A stretch of DNA of 7,747 nt, taken from contig DHOX01000050.1 of assembly GCA_002409785.1 (NCBI GenBank), forward strand, positions 81,366 to 89,112, given 5' to 3'. Position numbers and translations under genes: made by a program. Below the pieces are notes generated by a model. The model saw nothing but the letters and a program-made list of their open reading frames with translations, searched no databases and had not been told where the DNA came from. The DNA comes from Prevotella sp. UBA5379 (lineage in GTDB: Bacteria > Bacteroidota > Bacteroidia > Bacteroidales > Bacteroidaceae). The stretch's first letter is position 1, and each line of letters opens with the position of its first letter. Below, one piece after another: positions 1-6,075 of this stretch.

Positions 1-637
1 GAACATCCACTTTGATGACGACAACCCGCAGATGCTGGTCTGGCTCATCCGTCAGGACTTTCGCGATATGCCAGTCGCCCGGGAAGAAAATGTTAAAGTA
101 TCCGGGATGACTTTTGATGAATTTAGCCCGTTCCTTGACATAGTCATAATGGATAACATCCCGTGACAAGTCATATTTACAATTAGCCTTACTCGTATAG
201 TGGTCAATCAGTCCGAAACCTTCAATCCCCTTTACCACATACTGAAAATCAATATGATGGTAATGACTCTCTGATCCCCGTTTTTTCAAAGAATCATTCG
301 TACCGTCTTCCACACTAGCCACCATAGTTGTGCCGGCAATAGGATGCCGTCCGGCAGGCAGAGTCAGCAAGTCTGTATTTTGGAGCCAGTGAAACAGGGC
401 CTTCCATTGCCCGGGGTTCTTATGATACTGCACATAAAAGTCCACATCGTTCACACTGGCATCCGGGGAGGCCTTCGTGAATCCGTTTCTCCATGAACCG
501 GAAGCAACCCATTGTCTCGCTGTTCGGATCAGTTCCTGGTCTTGTACATAATGGGTGTAATAACCTTTGTCCCGGGCTTGAACGGAGATGGCCATTAGCA
601 GGGACAGGCTGAAAAGGATAGATTTCTTGATGTTCAT
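1..637 (-). CDS. YhcH/YjgK/YiaL-family protein with signal peptide, 3' end off the window
   Basis: Reading leftwards from ATG at 637 gives 212 codons without a stop before the window edge, so the C-terminus is missing. Residues 1-21 look like a signal peptide: MNIKK, a hydrophobic stretch (ILFSLSLLMAIS) and a V-Q-A site, with cleavage likely after A21. The mature part carries family hallmarks: SHYHHIDFQYVVKG (about 124-137), resembling the conserved HxxYxDIQYvleG segment, and GYFNIFFPGDWH (179-190), resembling the F-x-IFFPxDxHxP metal-site segment of the cupin-like fold, then a VVVIKVDV strand. E. coli YiaL and YhcH are about 155 residues and cytoplasmic, so this copy is longer at the N-terminus and probably exported to the periplasm. 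Family members often sit in sugar-acid and sialic-acid operons and are suspected sugar isomerases or mutarotases, but the reaction here is unknown. It follows uxaB by 75 bases, which suggests a role in uronate use. Family call firm, function open. Confidence 0.83.
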   Translation of the reverse strand, partial: MNIKKSILFSLSLLMAISVQARDKGYYTHYVQDQELIRTARQWVASGSWRNGFTKASPDASVNDVDFYVQYHKNPGQWKALFHWLQNTDLLTLPAGRHPIAGTTMVASVEDGTNDSLKKRGSESHYHHIDFQYVVKGIEGFGLIDHYTSKANCKYDLSRDVIHYDYVKERAKFIKSHPGYFNIFFPGDWHIAKVLTDEPDQHLRVVVIKVDV

Positions 638-653
638 ACTGATAAAGATATTG

Positions 654-684
654 AAAAGGGGACAGATTCTCACCAACTGTCCCC
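654..684 (-). terminator. Terminator-like hairpin between uxaB and the YhcH-family gene
   Basis: A perfect 8-base inverted repeat, GGGGACAG at 658-665 and CTGTCCCC at 677-684, encloses an 11-base loop. On the minus strand it is followed directly by TTTT (657-654) and then C, so it points leftwards, after uxaB. The T-run is short and the loop fairly large, so it may terminate only partly and let some transcripts continue into the YhcH-family gene. No convincing promoter is seen between the hairpin and that gene's start at 637. Confidence 0.45.
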
Positions 685-712
685 GTGTATTGCTTTCAAA
701 CTTCAGGAAAGA

Positions 713-2191
713 TTACAGAATAGTCTTTACTGCTTCCAGCATTCCCTTCTTCTGGATCAGGTCAAGATCTTTCGTGACCAGTGCCGTAAGACCGGGAATC
801 GCATTGAGATCCTCTCCCCAGACATAATCATAGGAGAGAACGCCTTCAGCCACTTTCCGGGTATCTCCTGTTGCCCACAGGTCAGTCAGATGCTGCATGA
901 TCTTCGGATCATCCTTTGGCTGTATAGGAGTACCGTCAGCGCGCTGCCCACCTTTATAATAGGTAATGATGGCTGCCAGTCCGAAGACCAGTCCCTGGGG
1001 TAATTGCCCTTTACGCTTCAGATAAATTTTCACTCCTGGCAGATCACGTGTATTGTATTTCGGGAATGAGTTCAGCATGATGGAGGTAACCTGGTGGTCT
1101 ACGTAAGGATTGTCGAAACGCTCAAGGACATCAGCAGCAAACTTTTTCAGTTCGTCCATCGGCAGGTCAAGGGTCTGCATGAGTTCATCAAACTGCACCT
1201 TATGGATATATTTGCCGATCACGGGATGCTGGCAGGCATCACGTACAATGTTGAGACCACTCAGGAAGGCAACAGGAGAGAGCACGGTATGAGGACCGTT
1301 CAGCAGGGTCACCTTACGGGCATGGTAAGGTTTCTCATCATCAGTGATGAGTACGTGCAGACCGGCTTTCTCAGCCGGGAATTCGGCCTTCAACTCTTCG
1401 ATGGTCATATTCTCTGGCCGTTCGATCACCCAGAGGTGGAAACTTTCGGCCTGTACGACCATATTGTCCCTGTAGGAAATTCTCTGCTGTATTTCCTTGA
1501 TCGTCTTACGTGGGAATCCCGGTGTGATGCGGTCTACGAGGGTAGCGCAGACATAACAGTCTTCGGTAAACCATTTCTTGAAACCTGCATAGTCCCTTCC
1601 CATATCCTCTTTCCAGAGTTCGATATACTTATAAATGCAGTCTTTCAGATGATGGCCGTTCAGGAAGATCAACTCACAGGGCATGAGGATCATTCCCTTG
1701 GCGGGATCGCCGTTGAAGAACTGATAACGATGGAAAAGCAACTGTACCAGTTTGCCGGGATAAGAAGCTGCCGGCGCATCTGAGAACTTACAATTTTCAT
1801 CAAAGGCGATGCCGGCTTCCGTCGTATTTGAAACGATAAAACGCATCTCAGGCTGTTCTGCCAAAGCCAGGAAAGCTTGGTTCTGTGTATAAGGGTTCAG
1901 TGCACGGCTCACACAATCTACACGTGTAATCGTATTGACAGGCTGTCCGTTTTCTCTTCCTTGCAGGTTGACGTGATAGAGACAATCCTGACCGTTCAGC
2001 ATATCTACCATTCCGGAGGGAAGTGGCTCTACAATGACTACACTGCTATTGAAGTCCGTCTTCTGATCCATATTCCAGACGATCCAGTCCACGAATCCAC
2101 GAAGGAAATTACCTTCACCAAACTGGATGATTCTTTCCGGCATCTCGCTCTTCGGAGCGGTATGCCTATTCAATGACTTTAATTCTGACAT
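713..2191 (-). CDS. uxaB: Tagaturonate reductase (altronate oxidoreductase)
   Basis: A 492-residue cytoplasmic NAD-dependent enzyme that interconverts D-tagaturonate and D-altronate in galacturonate breakdown. It aligns by eye with E. coli UxaB (483 residues) from end to end. The N-terminal PERIIQFGEGNFLRGFVDW (18-36) is the nucleotide-binding entry of the long-chain mannitol dehydrogenase family. MRFIVSNTTEAGI (116-128) is a UxaB hallmark. KVTLLNGPHT (293-302) holds the family's catalytic Lys-x4-Asn-x2-His pattern (K293, N298, H301). The C-terminus, with GLTALVTKDLDLIQKKGM (467-484), also matches. The start at 2191 is preferred because its LNR (7-9) falls where E. coli UxaB has LNRRDF near its own start. 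It has a terminator upstream and its own -7 box, so it is probably a separate transcription unit from uxuA and the SDR gene. Its usual partner, altronate dehydratase (uxaA), is not in the window. Confidence 0.95.
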   Translation of the reverse strand: MSELKSLNRHTAPKSEMPERIIQFGEGNFLRGFVDWIVWNMDQKTDFNSSVVIVEPLPSGMVDMLNGQDCLYHVNLQGRENGQPVNTITRVDCVSRALNPYTQNQAFLALAEQPEMRFIVSNTTEAGIAFDENCKFSDAPAASYPGKLVQLLFHRYQFFNGDPAKGMILMPCELIFLNGHHLKDCIYKYIELWKEDMGRDYAGFKKWFTEDCYVCATLVDRITPGFPRKTIKEIQQRISYRDNMVVQAESFHLWVIERPENMTIEELKAEFPAEKAGLHVLITDDEKPYHARKVTLLNGPHTVLSPVAFLSGLNIVRDACQHPVIGKYIHKVQFDELMQTLDLPMDELKKFAADVLERFDNPYVDHQVTSIMLNSFPKYNTRDLPGVKIYLKRKGQLPQGLVFGLAAIITYYKGGQRADGTPIQPKDDPKIMQHLTDLWATGDTRKVAEGVLSYDYVWGEDLNAIPGLTALVTKDLDLIQKKGMLEAVKTIL

Positions 2192-2247
2192 AATTGAGAT
2201 TTGATTTTTATGTTTTAGATTTTACGTTAGTTTTTTCAGTTCTCTTG

Positions 2248-2255
2248 CAAAGATA
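2248..2255 (-). promoter_or_regulatory. Candidate -7 box for uxaB (TATCTTTG)
   Basis: On the minus strand TATCTTTG (2255 to 2248) is a perfect match to the Bacteroidota TAnnTTTG box and lies 56 bases before the uxaB start. No clear TTTG/TTG box is found 19-21 bases upstream; that stretch is ACATCGCG-like and adjoins the T-run of the preceding terminator. The position between a terminator and a gene start makes it credible, although it is only a half-match to the full promoter. Confidence 0.5.
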
Positions 2256-2280
2256 GTAAAATATTCGCGATGTCCCCTTG

Positions 2281-2326
2281 AAAAAAGCCGGAAATCCCAC
2301 GCAAACCTTTGCGAAGGGATCCCGGC
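2281..2326 (-). terminator. Intrinsic terminator after the SDR gene
   Basis: On the minus strand GCCGG and ATCCC (2326-2316) pair with GGGAT and CCGGC (2298-2287) around a small internal mismatch. Inside, CGCAAA (2313-2308 on the minus strand reads CGCAAA) pairs with TTTGCG (2305-2300), extending the stem. A run of six T (2286-2281) follows at once. It lies just downstream of the SDR stop at 2336 and should end the uxuA-SDR transcript before uxaB. Confidence 0.8.
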
Positions 2327-2335
2327 AGGAATATC

Positions 2336-3148
2336 TTACATGGCAAAAGCATTGAAGCCTCCGTCAACTACAGCCACAGTTCCGGTTACGAAGCTGGCTG
2401 CATTGCTCATCAGATAATGGATCGTACCACAGAGTTCCTCCGGCTTGCCCATCCTTCCGAAGGGTGTCTGACGGATCACGTCTTTTCCCCGCTGGGTATA
2501 GCTGCCGTCAGGATTGGTGAGCAGGGCACGATTCTGGTTAGTAATGAAAAAGCCGGGGGCTATGGCATTCACGCGGATGCCTTCGCCGAACTTCCGGGCG
2601 CATTCCGTAGCCATATAAGCGGTGAAATTACTGATCCCTGCCTTGGCAGCAGCATAGCCGCAGACTCTTGTCATCGGGCGGAAAGCAGCCATCGATGAGA
2701 AATTGATGACGCTTCCTTTTCCAGCCTTGACCATTGGTTTGAGAAATACTTGTGTAGGGATGACAGTTCCCACCAGGTTCAGGTTGAGGACCTTTTGGAA
2801 TTCTTCGGGCTTCAGGTCAAAGAAGGTCTGATCCGGTGCGATGACTGCTCCGGCCTTATTGCCTCCGGCTGCATTGAGAAGGGTATCTACTTTTCCATAT
2901 TTAGCCAGAATGGCGTTGCAGTTTTGCTCGACGAGCTCCTTGTCCATCACGTCAGCCTTGAAATAGGAAGCCTCACCGCCGGCCTTCCTGATATCCTCGG
3001 TGATGGCTTGCCCTACATCTTCACGCCGGCCTAAAATGGCTACCTTCGCACCTTGCAATGCCAGGTATTTACCTATGCACCGTCCCAGTATACCGGTTCC
3101 TCCGGTAATAACTACGACATAGTCTTTGATGTCAAACAGTTCATTCAT
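2336..3148 (-). CDS. SDR-family D-fructuronate reductase / D-mannonate oxidoreductase
   Basis: A 270-residue classical short-chain dehydrogenase. The nucleotide motif TGGTGILG is at 15-22 and NAAGG at 92-96. The catalytic set is N124, S152, Y165 and K169 (YAAAK), with S-to-Y spacing of 13 as expected. The C-terminal part RVNAIAPGFFITNQNRALL (192-210) and the ending SFVTGTVAVVDGGFNAF (252-268) resemble Bacillus YjmF/UxuB-type mannonate oxidoreductases more than generic SDRs. The likely reaction is NAD(P)H-dependent reduction of D-fructuronate to D-mannonate, which UxuA then dehydrates; the adjacent uxuA supports this. The open frame extends to 3217, but ATG at 3148 (MNELFDIK) is chosen because the extra 23 residues overlap an intergenic hairpin and family members start just before the first beta strand. 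A related gluconate or other sugar-acid dehydrogenase cannot be excluded. E. coli UxuB belongs to a different, long-chain family, so this would be a non-homologous replacement. Confidence 0.87.
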   Translation of the reverse strand: MNELFDIKDYVVVITGGTGILGRCIGKYLALQGAKVAILGRREDVGQAITEDIRKAGGEASYFKADVMDKELVEQNCNAILAKYGKVDTLLNAAGGNKAGAVIAPDQTFFDLKPEEFQKVLNLNLVGTVIPTQVFLKPMVKAGKGSVINFSSMAAFRPMTRVCGYAAAKAGISNFTAYMATECARKFGEGIRVNAIAPGFFITNQNRALLTNPDGSYTQRGKDVIRQTPFGRMGKPEELCGTIHYLMSNAASFVTGTVAVVDGGFNAFAM

Positions 3149-3192
3149 GTTCTTTGTTTTATGGATTAATTTTAAGTTGAATACTTTTTGTT

Positions 3193-3222
3193 CCTGGCTG
3201 CATGGTCCCCCAGGCAACCAGG
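3193..3222 (-). other. Intercistronic stem-loop between uxuA and the SDR gene
   Basis: On the minus strand CCTGGTTGC (3222-3214) can pair with GCAGCCAGG (3201-3193) over nine base pairs, one a G-U, around a 12-base loop. The following bases are AACAAAAAG, with no T-run, so it is not a standard terminator. No TAnnTTTG box is seen between it and the SDR start, so the two genes are probably co-transcribed. The structure may mark RNA processing or tune expression of one gene against the other. Confidence 0.4.
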
Positions 3223-3235
3223 GAAGGCTCTGGAC

Positions 3236-4435
3236 TTAATCGAAGAAACCTGGTTGGTGGTATTGCAGTCCCAGTTCCCGGTCCACAGTGGCGAGAATTC
3301 CCTGCACCTGTCCCATGGCAAACATACGGCCGAGGAAGGAATACCCGGCATTATATCCCCGCTTGTCATCACCCAGCATGGTCATGCCATGATCCACACG
3401 CATAGGCAACTTCGGATCGGTCTTTTCGAAAATCCTCACCAGTTCTATGAGGTCTGCCCTTCCACCCAGATGACTGGATTCCGTAAAGTCACCATTGGGG
3501 AATACATGGCAGGAACGCAGATGGATGAATCGGGTTCTGCCGGCATATTTCCTGGCCAGTTTCACAACATCGTTCTGGGCTCCTGCCGACAGACTGCCTG
3601 CACAGAAGGTGAGTCCGTTATGGGGATCATCTACGGTGCTCAGGAGCCAGTTGATGTCTTCATCGCAGGTCACGATACGGGGAAGGCCCAGTATCTGGAA
3701 CGGTGGATCATCAGGATGAATACACAAGAACAAATCATATTTGTTACATACTGGCATAATGGCTTCCAGGAAGTATTTCAAATTCTTCCGCAGCGTTTCC
3801 CGGTCTATACCTTCATATAGGGCAAGGAGCTTCTTGAAGCGTTCTACGGGATGTTCATCTCCTTCCCTGATATTGCCGGACACAAACCCCTGTGTCTTTA
3901 CGATAATATTCTCGACAAGTTGGTGATCCTTTTCTGGTGTGCTCGTCTGCTTTATCTTTTCCACTTGCTGCAGGATGTCTGCTGACCAGTCCTTTTCGGC
4001 ATCCTTGCGTTGCAGGATACAGATGTCAAAGTACGCAAACTCTGCCTGAGAGAAATAGAGATTATAGGTCCCGTTGGGATTGAGGTGCATCAGGTCTGTC
4101 CTGGCCCAGTCCAGAACGGGCATGAAATTATAGCAGACCGTATGGATCCCGCACGCTGCAAGGTTCATCAGACTGGTCTTGTAATTTTCTATCAGATGGT
4201 CACGATCCGGCCCACCATATTTAATGCTCTCGCTTACCGGCAGACTCTCCACCACACTCCAGCGCAACCCGTAACCTTCGATAAAGGATTTCAGGTCGTT
4301 GATTTCTTCCTTTGTCCATATTTCACCGTTCGGCACATCATGCAGGGCCGTGACAATACCTTCGATGCCGATTTCTTTCAGCATAGGTAAGGTGATCTTG
4401 TCCTTTTTACCAAACCATCTCCACGTTCTTTCCAT
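3236..4435 (-). CDS. uxuA: Mannonate dehydratase
   Basis: A 399-residue cytoplasmic enzyme that dehydrates D-mannonate to 2-keto-3-deoxy-D-gluconate in glucuronate breakdown, with a TIM-barrel fold and a divalent metal. It matches E. coli UxuA (394 residues) from the first residues (MERTWRWFG) to the end. Clear shared blocks are GIVTALHDVPNGEIW (26-40), WSVVESLPV (59-67), CGIHTVCYNFMPVLDWARTD (95-114), HPDDPP (240-245) and LGLPRIV (249-255). The likely metal ligands, judged from the family, are H240, C278 (FCAGS), H305 (HLRS) and D348 (RVDHG), and all are present. The start at 4435 gives the canonical N-terminus. It is the first gene of the leftward unit, followed after 87 bases by the SDR gene that would supply its substrate. 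A -7 box about 100 bases upstream is its likely promoter. Confidence 0.96.
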   Translation of the reverse strand: MERTWRWFGKKDKITLPMLKEIGIEGIVTALHDVPNGEIWTKEEINDLKSFIEGYGLRWSVVESLPVSESIKYGGPDRDHLIENYKTSLMNLAACGIHTVCYNFMPVLDWARTDLMHLNPNGTYNLYFSQAEFAYFDICILQRKDAEKDWSADILQQVEKIKQTSTPEKDHQLVENIIVKTQGFVSGNIREGDEHPVERFKKLLALYEGIDRETLRKNLKYFLEAIMPVCNKYDLFLCIHPDDPPFQILGLPRIVTCDEDINWLLSTVDDPHNGLTFCAGSLSAGAQNDVVKLARKYAGRTRFIHLRSCHVFPNGDFTESSHLGGRADLIELVRIFEKTDPKLPMRVDHGMTMLGDDKRGYNAGYSFLGRMFAMGQVQGILATVDRELGLQYHQPGFFD

Positions 4436-4447
4436 AGATTTATTGTC

Positions 4448-4468
4448 TTAAAGTAACTGTTTCTTCAT
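4448..4468 (-). other. Six-codon open frame in the uxuA leader
   Basis: In the uxuA 5' leader the minus strand reads ATG-AAG-AAA-CAG-TTA-CTT-TAA (MKKQLL), and its stop lies 12 bases before the uxuA ATG. It has no clear ribosome binding site and no control codon run, so it may be chance. It is listed because of its position directly before the lead gene of the operon. Confidence 0.15.
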
Positions 4469-4534
4469 GTTTTGTTTTAGTCTTAGAGGCTTTTGAAAAA
4501 ATTGGATCTTTCCTGTGACAATCTTTTCGGCAAA

Positions 4535-4542
4535 CAAAGTTA
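4535..4542 (-). promoter_or_regulatory. Candidate -7 box for uxuA (TAACTTTG)
   Basis: On the minus strand TAACTTTG (4542 to 4535) fits the Bacteroidota TAnnTTTG box exactly. Transcription would start near 4528 and give a leader of about 90 bases before the uxuA ATG at 4435. No TTG is found at the expected upstream distance, so an activator may be needed or the match may be partial. No inverted-repeat operator stands out nearby. Confidence 0.55.
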
Positions 4543-4583
4543 TAAAAAATATTGGTAAGTCGCTTTCTTTTGTGCTTGAAATC

Positions 4584-4614
4584 TTGCAGATTCCGAAGAA
4601 AAATCTTAACTTTG
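4584..4614 (+). promoter_or_regulatory. Promoter of the WG-repeat gene (TTG-N20-TAACTTTG)
   Basis: TTG at 4584-4586, a 20-base spacer and TAACTTTG at 4607-4614 form a full Bacteroidota-type promoter. Transcription should begin around 4620. This places the first ATG of the longest open frame (4515) upstream of the transcript and supports translation from 4629 or 4635 with a very short leader. It faces away from the uxuA -7 box about 65 bases to the left. Confidence 0.7.
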
Positions 4615-4634
4615 GGCAAAAAGCAGAGATGACT

Positions 4635-5381
4635 ATGAAAAAAATCACACCCGATAATTTTGACAACCTTTATTCCGATCCCGTTGAGCAGCAGCAGATC
4701 GACTTGTTCGTGTGCCGGGAGATGGAGCGCCAGGTCCGCCGATATATCAAGGCGATGTCCGGATCCAAAGAAAGTATGGAACGTTTTATTACCAGGCTCT
4801 CCGGATTCAGTGTTCCTCAGAAAGAAGAGGCTATCGCCCGATATATTGACTTGAACAGAAAGATCATTGACGGACTGGACTGGAAGATCATCCTGGCCCG
4901 GTCCATAGCTAATTATTGTGATACTTTTGCTTATCTTTCCACTCTTATCCAGAATAGGCGTAAGATGGTTTACTATCTCCAGCGTATCAAACATACGTAT
5001 ATCCGCTATCATTCGGTGTTTGAAATCAATGGCAAGTTCGGAATCAAAGACCATGAAGGAAAGGTTATCATCCCGGCCGAGTATGATTTCCTGCGGACTC
5101 CTTACGTCTATGTAGATGACCTGTCCATGGTTCCTGTCATTGCAGAGAAAAATGGGAAGATGGGACTGATCCTGCCGGACTATAAGAATACGGTAGTTGC
5201 GCAATTCGTGTATGATGATATTGCCCTGAGGGACAAATATCCCTATTTTGAGGCTAAAAAGGGAAAGAAGAAGGGTATTCTGAATACGGACGGCAGTTTC
5301 CAGGAATATGGTTCCGGCAAACCGGAAGGTAAAAAGACCGTGACTGCTCAAATCACTCAAGACAAAAAAGACCAGAACTGA
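4635..5381 (+). CDS. WG-repeat-containing protein of unknown function
   Basis: A 248-residue protein with no signal peptide or membrane segment, so probably cytoplasmic. Residues 1-125 look mostly helical and rich in charged residues (for example EMERQVRRYIKAM at 29-41 and NRKIIDGLDWKIILA at 74-88); I do not recognise this half. Residues 128-224 hold WG (KWG) repeats: FEINGKFGIKDHEGKVIIPAEYDF (129-152) is a near-consensus unit, VIAEKNGKMGLILP (168-181) with VVAQFVYDDI (187-196) is a second, and AKKGKKKGILNTDGSF (207-222) a degenerate third. WG repeats are usually taken as binding or scaffold modules. The tail (225-248) is hydrophilic, rich in Lys, Gln and Thr. The frame is open back to 4515, but the promoter at 4584-4614 argues for a start at 4635 (MKKITPD) or 4629 (MTMKK). 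It stands alone, divergent from uxuA, and no link to uronates is evident. Confidence 0.8.
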   Translation: MKKITPDNFDNLYSDPVEQQQIDLFVCREMERQVRRYIKAMSGSKESMERFITRLSGFSVPQKEEAIARYIDLNRKIIDGLDWKIILARSIANYCDTFAYLSTLIQNRRKMVYYLQRIKHTYIRYHSVFEINGKFGIKDHEGKVIIPAEYDFLRTPYVYVDDLSMVPVIAEKNGKMGLILPDYKNTVVAQFVYDDIALRDKYPYFEAKKGKKKGILNTDGSFQEYGSGKPEGKKTVTAQITQDKKDQN

Positions 5382-5522
5382 ATCTTTTCACATTGACCAA
5401 CTCTCTCAGCAATCAAATAAGGACTAATTACCGGAAAAACGAAGAAGGAAAAAGGAAAATAGACCCTTGTGAATATTTTTTTCGCAAATTAATTAAGAAT
5501 TTGTCAAAAGATGTTATTTCTA
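5382..5522. other. Gene-free stretch between the WG-repeat gene and the AraC-type gene
   Basis: These bases are A-rich (for example around 5430-5462) and then AT-rich. I see no good hairpin with a T-run after the WG-repeat gene, no open frame of note and no RNA gene. The promoter of the next gene starts at its right end. Confidence 0.5.
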
Positions 5523-5554
5523 TTTGTTTTGTAATAAATTAGTTTGTATATTTG
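5523..5554 (+). promoter_or_regulatory. Promoter of the AraC-type gene (TTTG-N20-TATATTTG)
   Basis: TTTG at 5523-5526, a 20-base spacer and TATATTTG at 5547-5554 match the Bacteroidota promoter consensus in both boxes and in spacing. The start of transcription should be near 5560, giving a leader of about 35 bases before the ATG at 5595. It probably drives both the regulator and the peptidase gene after it. Confidence 0.75.
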
Positions 5555-5594
5555 TCCGAGTACTAAAAGGGTGACTTTATAGAAACGTAAAATT

Positions 5595-6071
5595 ATGGCA
5601 AAATATAATATCACGGTGAGGAAAGATAAAGAGGTGGCTTACCGTACACTGGTCAGCCCAAACATGATGGAAGAACTCAAACAAAAGATACTTGAGGTCA
5701 TCCTCATCCAGAAAAAATATAAGGATAAAGATTATTCGGCAAAGAAACTGGCAAAAGACTTAGGAACTAATACACGATACATTTCGGCTGTGGTCAATGT
5801 GAAATTCCACATGAATTATACCTCTTTCGTCAATAAGTTTCGTATTGAGGAGGCAATGTCTCTTCTGGTAGATCATCGACATAACGACTTGAATATGGAA
5901 GATATATCGGACATGGTCGGCTTCTCTAACAGACAGTCTTTCTACGCCTCATTCTATAAGATTAACGGTTGTACTCCCCGTGAGTATAAGATGCGTAATA
6001 TTGCATGGCATCCCTCTATAAAAGACAAGAAAAAAAGAGGGGGGAGAAGGACCGTAAAAGCAAATGCATAA
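5595..6071 (+). CDS. Stand-alone AraC-type helix-turn-helix DNA-binding protein
   Basis: A 158-residue protein made almost only of an AraC/XylS DNA-binding domain. The first helix-turn-helix is about 48-70 (SAKKLAKDLGTNTRYISAVV) and is followed by the linker helix FVNKFRIEEAMSLL (78-91). The second is about 99-122 (NMEDISDMVGFSNRQSFYAS), followed by the family's conserved ending KINGCTPREYK (122-132). The C-terminus is strongly basic (KDKKKRGGRRTVK, 143-155). There is no periplasmic sensor, receiver or cupin domain, so how it senses a signal, if at all, is not visible. It acts on DNA in the cytoplasm, but its targets are unknown. It has a good promoter of its own and ends four bases before the M49 peptidase start, so the two are probably one operon. 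Start at 5595 is the only sensible ATG after the promoter. Confidence 0.88.
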   Translation: MAKYNITVRKDKEVAYRTLVSPNMMEELKQKILEVILIQKKYKDKDYSAKKLAKDLGTNTRYISAVVNVKFHMNYTSFVNKFRIEEAMSLLVDHRHNDLNMEDISDMVGFSNRQSFYASFYKINGCTPREYKMRNIAWHPSIKDKKKRGGRRTVKANA

Positions 6072-6075
6072 CGAA

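Noticed and set aside
638..655. TATCTTTA as a -7 box for the YhcH-family gene
   Set aside because: It misses the final G of the consensus and lies only seven bases before the ATG, which would place the transcript start at or inside the coding region.
1094..1783. 229-codon plus-strand open frame inside uxaB
   Set aside because: It lies wholly opposite conserved uxaB sequence, and the translation has no recognisable domain or start signals.
3149..3217. 23-residue N-terminal extension of the SDR protein
   Set aside because: It overlaps the intercistronic stem-loop, is not typical of SDR N-termini, and the ATG at 3148 puts the nucleotide motif at the usual position.
3188..3820. 210-codon plus-strand open frame opposite uxuA
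   Set aside because: uxuA is confirmed along its whole length by family motifs; this frame is its antisense shadow.
4440..5360. 306-codon open frame on the minus strand opposite the WG-repeat gene
   Set aside because: The plus-strand frame contains clear WG repeats and has a full promoter. The minus-strand product resembles no family, lacks its own start signals and would run into the uxuA leader. It is best explained as an antisense shadow.
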